A stretch of 13,987 bases of DNA from assembly GCA_015501585.1 (NCBI GenBank), contig JADNRY010001250.1:1-13987 (forward strand), read 5' to 3'. The translations under genes were made by a program, and so were the position numbers. Within the stretch, counting starts at the first letter, position 1, and the number at the start of each line of letters is the position of its first letter. Below are positions 1 through 8,854 of this stretch, in pieces. The notes beneath the pieces are model-generated. The model did not search any database. It saw nothing but the letters and a program-made list of their open reading frames with translations, and had not been told where the DNA came from. The stretch is from Rhodocollybia butyracea (Eukaryota; Basidiomycota; Agaricomycetes; Agaricales; Omphalotaceae).

Positions 1-10
1 GTAAAGAAAC

Positions 11-59
11 CTGTTCAGCAGTTAGCAGAATGAATAATTAGCTAAGAGCTGAGACACAC
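11..59 (-). other. Intron in the Plavaka transposase gene, near the window edge
   Basis: 49 bp on the minus strand from GTGTGT (after ARDYEDFPQ) to TGAACAG. The next exon starts GTTTCTTTAC at base 10 and runs out of the window. Family proteins continue here with a block containing an I-P-x-F motif, which cannot be seen. Confidence 0.65.
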
Positions 60-165
60 CTGAGGAAAGTCCTCATAATCTCTAGCCGCTAGGTTTTTCA
101 TCAGAGATACATCCTTGCAGATTTTATGTATTGTGTCTCGACCAAAAGTTGGAACATTTCAAAAT

Positions 166-212
166 CTAGGATATGTGTAAGAAAGCTGTGAATTAAATGA
201 ATATTTACTTAC
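166..212 (-). other. Intron in the Plavaka transposase gene
   Basis: 47 bp on the minus strand from GTAAGT to ATCCTAG. It splits an arginine codon: the upstream exon ends MNR plus CG and the downstream exon starts A TTT. This restores the family block that precedes VPTFGRDTI. An in-frame TGA (161-159) follows two codons later, at a position where the family has arginine. Confidence 0.75.
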
Positions 213-347
213 CGTCGATTCATTTCCTGGACCAAATCGCTGCCAATAGTAGTCAATATCCGTATCAGCTGAATGAGTACACCTTTCCAGACACCAAGAT
301 TGATTTCATGCAGACAGTCTGAAACAAGGATATCATAGAAGTTGAAC

Positions 348-431
348 CTGAATTTGAAGAAATGATCTGAAAAGGTATTCTAATGATAATTTAATATTAA
401 ATAAAGAAATATTGAGAGTAGTAGAACTTAC
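348..431 (-). other. Probable intron at the deletion junction of the Plavaka gene
   Basis: A perfect GTAAGT donor begins at 431 on the minus strand. Two acceptors are possible: TTTTCAG ending at 367 (65 bp) or TTCAG ending at 348 (84 bp, used for these coordinates). The frame that carries the upstream protein hits TGA just before the donor, so the reading frame does not pass cleanly whichever acceptor is used. This fits damage at the same place where the transposase core is missing. Confidence 0.5.
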
Positions 432-1544
432 GCGAATCACAGTCCATGATGATGCATGAAGGAAAACATCAATAGATTTGCTAGTGACGCTGTATCCAGC
501 ATCAAAGATTCACCGCCAAACAGAATGAATGGTGCGTTGACACTGTGGAGTGTCCTCCCAAGCTTTTGCTGCTCCCATTGCTCTCTGCTGACTTGATTAT
601 GTCCATGAAGCCAAGCTTCCAAATTGTACAGCTCAGAATGAAGATGTGTTGAAGGAGGATTTGGATCCTGAGGAGTGGCGGGTTGGTGCTGCTGGTGTAG
701 CTCAAACAGAGTGTAGTGGTATGTTTTGCTGGTTTCAGGGGATTGAAATGTTGACTTCAGGATCTCTAATGGTTTTTGATAATAGATGCCCTTGAGTTTG
801 AACATTGGAGCATCTTCCTCCTTTTGCTTGATGCCAGTGCAGGGGACTGGAATTCTGATAGATGTCTTGATCCACCCATCCTTCGCAGGAAATGGAGAGT
901 CATCTGGCTTGAATTCATCCATATCTTTGAGAATGCTGTTAGTGATAAACCTGTCCAGATGTTCCTTTCTGAACTCCGGAGGATTGATAACACTGTGAAC
1001 CAGATCATCAAGATCAGTGGTGGACTTTGCCTGGTTGCCACTGTACCACCAGGACATGAGGCAAAAGACTGATATTTTTGAAAGGAGCAATAAAGTTTGT
1101 GCCTACAGAGCACACGGCGGACTGAATAGCCGATCCAAGGCCGCAGAGAGGATTAGAGGGTGGAGGGACAGGAAATCCAGCACCATTGCAAACATTGACA
1201 ATAGGAACCTCTTCATCAGGTATAGCGGCAGGAGATTCAGGATAGATGCAATAAATTTCATCCTCATCTGGTTTTGTTGAGACATAGGTAGCTGGAGGAG
1301 CCCAAGGCCCTGGAGAAGGAGAAGGGTTTATAACAGGAGAAGCTGCAGGAGCCATAGCCTCTTCCTCTTCATCTTCATGCTCTACCTGAAAAGTAGTAGG
1401 CATATCACATGAAAGAGAGGGAAAATTGTCTCTGAGAATGGCAGGTAAATAGTGTATTTGACCAGTTCTCAAAGGCTTTAGAACTATTTTTGCAGGTACA
1501 GGCAGATCAGGAGGCACAAACTCAAGAACTGGATCAGCTACAAG

Positions 1545-1596
1545 CTGAGGAAGTAGAAATGTTAGGTCAAGTCAGGTAAATATTGAAGACACAAAC
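1545..1596 (-). other. Intron in the Plavaka transposase gene
   Basis: 52 bp on the minus strand from GTTTGT (after codon GAG) to TTCCTCAG, with CTGAC/CTAAC-like branch sequences upstream of the acceptor. Removing it joins the acidic segment ending in EDWEDMNE to LVADPVLEFVPPD in phase 0, and the downstream frame then stays open for about 150 residues. The length and sites are typical of basidiomycete introns. Confidence 0.75.
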
Positions 1597-1967
1597 CTCA
1601 TTCATATCTTCCCAGTCTTCTTCAGTAACATCCTTTCCAACCATCCTAGCAACCTTCGATCCTTCAGCACATTTGGGTGCTAGAACAGGCATCAGTGATG
1701 CTGACAATCTTTCTTCAGCTTCCTGTGCTTGTTCAATCCTCCAGCTGACTTGCAGTCCATCTTGCAACTAGCGCATTTGAAGTTTGCCATAACAAAGATG
1801 AAAATTAAAAGGATTATTATTTGCATCCTAGAGAAAAAAGGCAAAGAACGTGTTGCGCGCTTAGGCTCAGAAGCTCGAGTCACATGCCAAGTTAACAAAC
1901 ATCTTATTTAGAAGGCTGCAGATGAAGTACAATACAACCATATGTTAGTGAACAATAAACACCCTAA

Positions 1968-3259
1968 TCAATGTGTATGTAGTAGAAGCATTGACAAGCA
2001 ACATGGTTGAGCCGCGTCCCTAAAAAAGTACAAGTTAGCATTGGTCGTTAGAGTGGACTTCAGAATATACATAGCACTGCATCGCATGATCCACCAGATG
2101 CCAGAGTTGTGCCCTTGGGATATGTTACACAGTATGTAGATATATGAAAGGACACAAGGAGGATGACTTACATGTTAGTAGCAAGGGCAAGCATACATGG
2201 TGGAGACATTGGTGTTGCTGCAGTACAAGGATTCAGGGAGAGATCTAAAAATGTTGGAGATGAAGCAATACATTGGGCTGAGCTTTGTTTGTGGACAGAA
2301 GAGGCAATAGAAGAGTCAGACTCAGTGATCCACCAGCCTTCTTCTACGTCGAAAGAAGAGTCTATTGGTGATTCTTCAAATGGATTGGAGGAGCTGCAAC
2401 AAGAAAGCTGATGGTTGGATGATGATAAGTCATGGTACTGGGATTTTGGCTTTGTCTTTTGTCATACAGGAAACCCGGTAGATGGAGATGAGACAAAGTT
2501 GCAAATGTGGCTGGTGAATGAGGAAAGGGCAGATACGTTGGGAGAAGCTGGAAGAGGAATTGAAGCAGATGTAGAGCCAGACCTGGACAGTGCAGGCGGT
2601 ACAGGGCAAGAAGACTGAGGGCGCAGCAATTTTGGTTGCAAAGAAGTATGATAGCAGGGACTAGTCAAAATCTGGTTTGGTGGTGCGCCAGAAGGGATAT
2701 CTGTGGCCCAAGCAGCTATGCCTTTGTAGGGTCTGGCATTGTGTACTGGTATGTACCGTTTGTTGTCGCATTCATTGTCGCTACTGTTGTGTAATGATCC
2801 CAGGCGTAAAACTGGCCGTGAGTGTAATGGTTCACACGGAGGAGAACAATATCTTGTTGCTGCAGAAGCCTGAAAAGAAGAAGAAAAAAAGTTGAGTAAA
2901 GATATTGGCAGATGTGCCGCAAAGTAGATGTACAGTGCGATGACTGCCACATGAAATACACCAGTTAGCATTGATGGTGGAGTACCTTGTTGTGGTGAGA
3001 GATGAAGGAGTTGGAGAGACAAAGGCTGGGCGCTGGGCTTGTGGCTATTCAATGAATGTAAGAAAACATTTGTTTAACAACAAAATATAGAATTTTTTGA
3101 AGAAAAAAAGAATGTCTTGCACCCATGAATGAGCGCAGAGAGGTAGAAAGGTATAGAATTATACGAAATTTCCAAAACTTACGCGAGAGTCTTTGTGGGC
3201 AAGTAAAAATAGATGGCAGTCAATAATTTCAAGTTAGCGCCGAACTTGGCGCTTTTCAT
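1968..3259 (-). CDS. Unrecognised protein, four-exon gene model
   Basis: Proposed exons on the minus strand are 3259-3183, 3044-2468, 2407-2172 and 2019-1968, with TGA ending at 1968. The introns are 138, 60 and 152 bp; donors are GTAAGT, GTATGA and GTAAGT, and the last intron has a CTAAC branch site and a TTTTTTAG acceptor. All exon phases agree and the total is 942 nt, so 313 residues. The N-terminus reads MKSAKFGANLKLLTAIYFYL, which is weakly signal-peptide-like. A hydrophobic stretch in exon 2 (about 2965-2880, near VFHVAVIALYIYFAAHLPIS) could span a membrane. The middle is Ser/Pro/Cys-rich and the last part is acidic, then Cys-rich. I recognise no domain. It lies tail-to-head with the transposase gene, 178 bp away. 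The internal splice sites are good, but the two longer introns and the low-complexity protein leave real doubt that it is expressed. Confidence 0.4.
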
Positions 3260-3480
3260 GGAAAACTTTTTGGCACCCAAATGCGTGTCGTCACTGATCA
3301 TGCATTCTTTGCACAACTCGCTCTTTATTTTGTACCACCACCATACTCTTTTCATTTCATGACTTTTTCTCTTTCTTTCATGCCATTCATTATGAACAAG
3401 AAAGTTGTTCCTGCTAATGACACGAAAGCTTCCAAACTCTCTTCAAGGGGGTACCAAAAAAATAATTAATTACACGATGC

Positions 3481-3524
3481 CAAAAAATCTTTTAAGGCTC
3501 CTGGTGGGCCAACCAACCAACCAC
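3481..3524 (+). repeat. Diverged direct repeat, copy 1
   Basis: It shares the pattern CAAAAAAT-x-TTTTA, then GGCTCC, then CCAACCAACCAC with bases 3752-3793, in the same order and orientation. The copies differ by small indels and substitutions. A second GGTACC plus A-run resembling the lead-in of copy 2 lies just upstream (3449-3462). Confidence 0.6.
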
Positions 3525-3554
3525 GTGATCGCAGGTTTGCCTTATATAGTAATA

Positions 3555-3598
3555 ATCTTATCTGTAATGTGTCATGTTATTACAAATCAAGATAAGAT
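3555..3598. repeat. Inverted repeat (hairpin)
   Basis: ATCTTATCT (3555-3563) is perfectly complementary in inverted order to AGATAAGAT (3590-3598). An inner GTAAT (3564-3568) pairs with ATTAC (3579-3583), leaving a 6 nt bulge on the right side. It lies midway between the two direct repeat copies. Confidence 0.6.
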
Positions 3599-3751
3599 AT
3601 GAACATGATCTTCTCTACATCACCTATTAGTACCTATGTATATAGTAGTGTACAGCTTGATCCTGTAAGTATGATCCCCAATCCATACAATACTGATAAA
3701 TAGTGCCTCTGCAGCTACATAAAACCTTCTGAATCACTGCAAGAGGTGGGT

Positions 3752-3793
3752 ACAAAAAATATTTTAGTGGGCTCCCGGCACCAACCAACCACC
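3752..3793 (+). repeat. Diverged direct repeat, copy 2
   Basis: Partner of 3481-3524, starting 271 bp downstream of it. On the minus strand both copies read as a WLVG..(x)LK-F-F-like peptide, so they could be duplicated old coding sequence or the repeats of a small unidentified element. Confidence 0.6.
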
Positions 3794-3892
3794 CATCGGG
3801 GTGTAATGGACCACAATCCCGGCATCCCCTTGACTCTCTTCTGCTGACCGGATTTCCTTGGCCAACAAACCGAGTCCCTCGACATTGAAAAA

Positions 3893-5094
3893 ATGCAAAA
3901 AAAACGCGTAGAATCTGAGGTCGAGGACAGTGAAAGCCAGACTGAAAACAAAGGCAATGAAGAAGACCTGGACAGCAACGATGCTCAACACGCAAAGCGC
4001 AGAAAGGGTAGAAATGGTAATATCATGGAGCAGCTAGAGAAGAAGTGAAAGAAAAAGTACGTATATTGCTTCATGTAACAGATTTAATCTTACTGCTTTC
4101 CAGGGTTGCCAAAGTTGGACTTGAGGCGTTCAAAAACAGTGCTCGATGGATAACAACCAGCTGGTCACCAAGTTTCCTGTGGCACTGCGTCTTTCAGGTT
4201 GGTTTAGAATCTGACAGCATCATTGTTGAAGGCTGCATGGGTGATCTTGAACTCGAAGAACAAGAACAGTGTGTAACTTTTCATATTTTGTCAATATATG
4301 CTCACAAATTTCCTAGAACTGAACTTTTGGAGGTGTATGAGATCCTCAAATGCAGTGTTCCTTCCTCTTCCTTTGAAACTGGGATTTCATCAGTTCTTGA
4401 AGTGGATGCTCTGGACAAGCTCATTAGCGAGGTATTTTCCTTACTATCTTATTTTCTTAGACATGAATTCCATTTTTAGATGTCAACAAGTTCCGGGAGT
4501 GACGCTGTTTTGCAAGACATCTGCAAACTTAAGAACACCTTTCTCGATATAATAGAAGCTCATTGCGGCATGTTCAAACCACCCATAAATTGAAACAAAA
4601 AGAAGAGTCAATCTCGTGGATGGAACCATCTCCAGATAGATTGAATGCTTTGCACTCCGAGTAAGTTTGTAGAGTTTGACGATAACCCTGAAGAGTAAGT
4701 TTCTCCATATCTTGTGCTCTTAACCTACCTTACTCTTTATTGAGGTTCTGTCAATGTGTTATTGACAACAAGCTTGAGAATCCCATCACTGCATCTCATT
4801 TTCCAGGAATATTCTACATTGATCTTGGCGAAGCTGCATCCAAAGGACTGGAATTTGTCTTTGAGGGCCTTTTGAATAACTTTAGAGGGCCCCATAGACC
4901 AAAACAAAAAAAGGAATCATTTTGGTTCTGTGTATGTAAACTTAGTAGACCACTTGGATCAAACAACATTTGGTCACCAGTAGTAGTGGTAAGTATACTC
5001 GGCTTCACTCTACAGTGGTCCCACAAGGGAACAGCCAGACTCCAGAGTTCAGAGAAATGGCAAGCTCAATCCACACTGCAAGGAAGTTAGACTG
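3893..5094 (+). pseudogene. Unrecognised intron-containing gene, probably decayed
   Basis: Exon 1 (3893-4056) starts MQKKRVESEVEDSESQ, is strongly charged, and has an NLS-like AKRRKGRN. Intron 4057-4103 (47 bp) runs GTACGT to CTTTCCAG. Exon 2 is 4104-4431 (VAKVGLEAFKNSARW ... EVDALDKLISE). Intron 4432-4479 (48 bp) runs GTATTT to TTTTTAG. Exon 3 begins MSTSSGSDAVLQDICKLK and meets TGA at 4591-4593. These three exons join in phase (202 codons), but codon 52 is TGA (4046-4048). More coding-like sequence follows in another frame: KQKEESISWMEPSPDRLNA (to 4660), a GTAAGT intron (4661-4744, 84 bp), then FCQCVIDNKLENP ... GLEFVFEGLLNNFRG and on to about 5090. A frameshift near 4580 would link the halves. 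No family is recognised. An intact gene with different splicing is possible but less likely. Confidence 0.4.
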
Positions 5095-5474
5095 CAAGCC
5101 CTCAGAGAGGCAATATCAGGTAGGGAGAGGATAGCAACAACATAAAGGTAAGATTAGTCCTCAATATTAGACCCAGTGATGAACCTCCCTGTTGAACATG
5201 TATATTGGAAACTGAATTCAAATATTGAATAAAGTCTTCCACCTTGTTTCAAGTTTTGCATCCCTCAGGCTCTTTTCCTTGGATGCAATGTGGCAGTATA
5301 GGGCAGTATCTGGTACTTACTCAGAAACAGAGTGTCTTGGGGTCCCGACTCAAGCGCGGTAAAAAAGATCAGGCAGTTTTGACATTGAACTTTATGTTTT
5401 TCACCCAAAAGCAAATGCTTGACATCTTAATACCACTTTTATAGCGAACAAACAAAAATTTCCTTCTAGTGATG

Positions 5475-5633
5475 ATGGCACATGATCAAAGATTGAAAAG
5501 CCCGATGATATTCGGGATAAAGTGCTTCGGAATTGATGTGCAACTACCTGATGTTATAGGACACCTCATTGAAGCTATCATTATACTTAGTGGCGAGTTT
5601 GGAGGTCCATTTCTTTGGGAAATCAGAATTTGA
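5475..5633 (+). CDS. Short exon-like open frame, unknown
   Basis: This 52-residue frame (MAHDQRLKSPMIFGIKCFG ... EFGGPFLWEIRI) directly follows an acceptor-like TTTCCTTCTAG at 5460-5469, on the same strand as the preceding decayed gene. Its composition (aliphatic, with PDVIGHLIEAIIIL) looks more like protein than chance. It might be a downstream exon of that gene. I do not recognise it, and it could be a chance frame. Confidence 0.2.
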   Translation: MAHDQRLKSPMIFGIKCFGIDVQLPDVIGHLIEAIIILSGEFGGPFLWEIRI

Positions 5634-7206
5634 AGGATTTTTCTGGATCACGTTAGTTATAAGAAAGTGAAGCGATACTTGGAGAATTTTGGGCAAGGAC
5701 TGTCGGGATTGTTGTTGTATCGCTTAGTCTCGGAAGTATAATATTGGACAGTTGCCTCTGGTTAGATCCTGGTTAGATTTTTGTCCTTCAGGTCAATATT
5801 TTTCATCCTTTAGCTTCTTGATAACATCCCTCCTCTCAACAATGAAGGTTTTTGATGCTAAAACCAGAACCTTGGTCTGTTTGTAGAGGTGGATCTTATT
5901 GATAATCCATTCCTAGGTAAAAGCAAGGTAGATGAAAGCGAGGAGAAATGCCGTGCCATTTCCAAAAACGTATTGGGGAAGACTATCTGCATGGGTGTGG
6001 CCGCACTATGAGTTGGCCATCCAGTTCTGAGTTCAGCAACAGCATCGCCCTGGCGTCCAGGAGACCTCACTACTAAACTTCCTTTTTTGTCCTCCTCATT
6101 GGCTCTACGGTTATGTGGGACCCAGAATAGGCATTAGTAACCCATAAAAAAGGGCCCTTTCTAAGTTTGCCAAAAACTTCATCATCAGTTGAGATTGTGG
6201 ATTTGATCATTTGACATCTGAGATATCCATGTTGGCTTCAGCAGAAGGCATTGGGGGTGCAAGAGCGTTCATGACAGCCCGTGTCTAGTGTGTGTCATCA
6301 ACAGGCATTGTTTCAAGCTCCGCATTGTTTTCAAGATGGCTTGGTAGGGAGTTTCTTGAGAGCTTTGTTTACTGCCGGAGATATGGGTGTGTTTTTGGCT
6401 GTAAGCTCTGTTGAAAGACATGTCGTGGGGCTAAAATTGCTTTGATAGTTAAGGTGGTGGAGGGTTACGTGGTTACAGACTGTGAGGTGAACAGTATAAG
6501 ACCGGTTCCTTCGAATAGAGTCATGTAACATGAGCTACAATGCAAAGCAGGAAGAAGTCATGGGAACAAGATAATTAGGCACTCAACGTCATTTCTATTT
6601 CCATGCCGTCCCCCTTGCATGCCATGCGTGTAGCATGGACCCCTGTTATTTCTTAAATAGGGACCACCTAGTAGCCAGCTCCTTCCTTTCCTTTCCTTCC
6701 TTGTTTTTGCTCTTTAGCATTCTGTATTCACCACTAAAAACGCCACAGGGGAGTGAACAAGCGGAACAGTGCATCAAGTGAGTGAAGGTCTTGAAACAGT
6801 CTCAAAACACTGGAATATGAAGTACAGCTGCACCTAGAAGATCAGTGCTCAGTGGACAGGAAAGGTGAATTGGATATAAACAATGTACACCAATATACAG
6901 AGTTATCTCAGTCCCTTCAAATTCTAAGCCTCATCAGTGATGTTGAAGCGGAAAGAAAGGCAAGGAGTCTTCATACGCTACGTATCTTGCCTTAAGCAAT
7001 AGAGATAGTATGTTGGATGGTTGGCTGTTTGCAAATGAGTGAAACAAGCACGGCAAACTTTAGTCTTAGTATGGACATGTGATGCAGCGTCTGCTCACTT
7101 TGCCGCTACAGTTGTGTCCGCCAAAAGACTCACTACTACTAGCGTAGCTCACTGTCTTTTCTTTACAAAACTGAATCTTACTGTCTCTTATTTTCTCATA
7201 CTCAAT
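5634..7206. other. Stretch without a supported gene
   Basis: Both strands contain only short open frames with no recognisable motifs. Notable items are a pyrimidine tract with CCTT/CTTTCC units (6680-6704), a small hairpin CCATGC-GTGTA-GCATGG (6622-6638), a TTAAATAGGG TATA-like string near 6654, and acceptor-like CTTTAG/CTTCAG strings around 5790-5815. The last few hundred bases before 7207 should include the 5' non-coding end of the retrotransposon, but I could not find its boundary or a repeat shared with the other end. Confidence 0.5.
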
Positions 7207-8854
7207 ATGGCCAACCGAATAGAACATCGATCCAAGCAAGATTCCCTGCCCAGAATTCGCAGGAAACACATACGCGTTTGTGCGCAATGCACTCATCTCA
7301 GACGCAAATATGCTAGATATCACAAACAACGCACTTGCTACACAGAAATTATGCGAACAATGGCAAGCCAAAAACACAGCACTACAAGCCCTCTATCAGG
7401 CTCAAACACAGGCAGACCAAGCTTTGGCAGAGCAACAGGCACAAGAAGAAGAAGTGGCATGAAGACCGGTAGCAGTGGAACAAGAACAGCGCAAAGCAGA
7501 AGTAGCAAAGGAAACAGAGAAGAAGTGGACTCCTCTCTACAGCTTCCACCAAGGAACAGAAATCACCTCCGTCCCTCTACACATCCATCTGCATGCTCGA
7601 AAGATAATGGCGGCTCGGAAATACTTCACGCTTTGGCACCTACTCCCAGAAGCTTCACAAGAGGCTCACAAACGCACTCGAGACACATCTGAAACCAATT
7701 GCTTCCAGCTGGTAACTAACAATGATACCAACAGTTCCAATCCCACCTTAACTTTGATGGGCTCCCACAACTCTCGCACATCCCCAAATGCCATTCCTGA
7801 CTTGAAACTCTCCTGGCCACAGGTACAACGTGCCAAAAGCGCCTTCCTTCAGGCACTAGTTCCCATTGGCAACTATAACCAAGAATATGTGCAAATGTTT
7901 GTGGAATTCTACACGAATATGGATATGCATCGGGAGCTCCAGCAGCCCAACGGCAACCTGGTAATGGCATTGTACCATGCTGAAATGCGATTCACATTCT
8001 ATGAGGCAGTTGAATGCCAGAAACTGTTTGACCTATCAGTCATTGCCCAGGACATCCTTGAGGATTGCCGCAAGCAAATCCATACTCGAGCTCACACACA
8101 GGCACTAAACAGTATGTCCATTGTCCAATGAAACAACATCAGAGTCTCTAACTAAACTCTGCTTCCCCTCTCCTCATGCTATTCATCCTGCCTTTAGCTA
8201 CACCCGCTGCTAATGTCGCCGCTGATGCTAAACGCTAATACCAAATGCTACGCCAAATGCTAATGCTAACATCACTAATACCTCATGCTACCACTATGCT
8301 ACCACCTAACATTGCTACTAATGTTAATGCTAACACCACACGCTACTGTCACACCAACATCCTTGTGTCCCAACACAGAGATGAACGCAGCAACAGCACA
8401 ACTACAGTCTAAAATAACACAGCTATCCCAAGCTACACCTCCTTCAGCACCCACGAACCAGCGCTCATCCGCTAAATCTCGGCCATCCCCATATCCACCC
8501 ACATTGCCCAAAAAAGCCAAAACAACCAATGCCCCATCTGAATCCTTTCAGAAGTTGTTTCGTGAAGCAGATTGCCTCCCGCTCTCGCGCTGCCACAAAT
8601 GCCTTGGCCGTGACTGCCACAATGTCCGACGGTGTTCCCATACGAAACTATGGAATGGAAAACAGGATGTCCTCTGTGACTGGAATGCCCAACACTTCCT
8701 TGAAATCACCTGAGGACCACACAAAGGCCTGGAGCTCTGTGCAGAGTGGCAACGCCCAAATGGATGTACCAACCAAAAGCACCCAGAGAAGCACCGCTGC
8801 TCAGGATGTGGCAGCACCGCTCATGGAGCTGATGGCTGCGCTGAAGGCATGTAA
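7207..8854 (+). pseudogene. Gag-like protein with two zinc-knuckle motifs, broken
   Basis: The presumed nucleocapsid-type protein that packages the element's RNA. ATG 7207 sits in a fair context (CAATATGG) but its frame must shift by one base within about 20 nt to reach the frame reading DPSKIPCPEFAG, FVRNALISDANM and a Gln/Ala-rich coiled-coil-like stretch (7226-7459). After an in-frame TGA (7460-7462) come EVAKETEKKWTPLYSFHQ, RKYFTLWHLLPE and LSWPQVQRAKSAFLQAL, matching the conserved body of such gag proteins. A second TGA (8129-8131) leads into a disrupted Ala/Asn-type linker. The same frame resumes at 8285 with a basic region and C-x2-C-x5-H-x4-C (CHKCLGRDCHNVRRC, about 8591-8635). A third TGA (8711-8713) follows, then CSGCGSTAHGADGC, a canonical CCHC knuckle, with TAA at 8852-8854. 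The family call rests on motif order; the true start is inferred. Confidence 0.75.
8178..8345 (+). repeat. Irregular GCTA/GCTAAT-rich tract in the gag linker
   Basis: GCTA occurs 13 times in 168 bp, often as ATGCTA or GCTAAT at uneven spacing, against fewer than one expected by chance. All three forward frames carry stops here. In pieces the codons give Ala-Asn runs, so it looks like a simple-sequence coding linker that slipped and lost its frame between the conserved gag body and the zinc knuckles. Confidence 0.6.

Larger units (their letters stand above)
1..1790 (-). pseudogene. Plavaka-type (CACTA-like) DNA transposase, broken and internally deleted
   Basis: This is a remnant of the transposase that cuts and pastes Plavaka elements in basidiomycete genomes. 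Reading down the minus strand from the ATG at 1790 it shows a Cys2-His-Cys zinc finger (C-x2-C-x3-C, then GGLNKHRKLKKDC), an acidic and proline-rich linker, then family motifs: APF, WWYSG..KS, IPVP, LKGIYYQKPLEILKSTF, HYTLFELHQ and ELYNLEAWLHGH (about 1080-600). A second block follows: FNFYDILVSDCLHEINLGVW (345-286), MNRR before an intron, VPTFGRDTI and LAARDYED (155-66). These are joined by four likely introns. Breaks: a frame change just after the zinc finger (about 1700), another at the A-run near 1080, and an in-frame TGA at 161-159. The catalytic core that normally lies between LMLDTASLAN and the FNFYDILV block (in my recollection roughly 250 residues) is absent. The gene continues past base 1. 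The family call is firm; the full exon structure is inferred. Confidence 0.85.
3260..3892. other. Spacer between two divergent gene models
   Basis: 633 bp between the start of the minus-strand gene model and the start of the plus-strand one, so it may hold both promoters. It is AT-rich, with TATA-like TTATATAG near 3542, a 9 bp inverted repeat and a diverged direct repeat pair listed separately. No convincing coding frame is seen; minus-strand open frames here have no recognisable content. Confidence 0.5.

Noticed and set aside
3627..3995. Minus-strand open frames of 75-122 residues.
   Set aside because: They overlap one another in different frames, lack any motif, and run antisense over exon 1 of the plus-strand gene model.
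6541..7206. An LTR-like segment (TGTAGCATGG, TTAAATAGGG, CTGTATTCA near 6629-6731).
   Set aside because: No 5 bp duplication matched any pair of TG and CA ends tried, and no polyadenylation signal or primer-binding site was clear.
7039..7692. A long plus-strand open frame of 217 residues overlapping gag.
   Set aside because: Only its stretch from the ATG at 7207 may supply the gag start; past that, conserved gag motifs are in the neighbouring frame.
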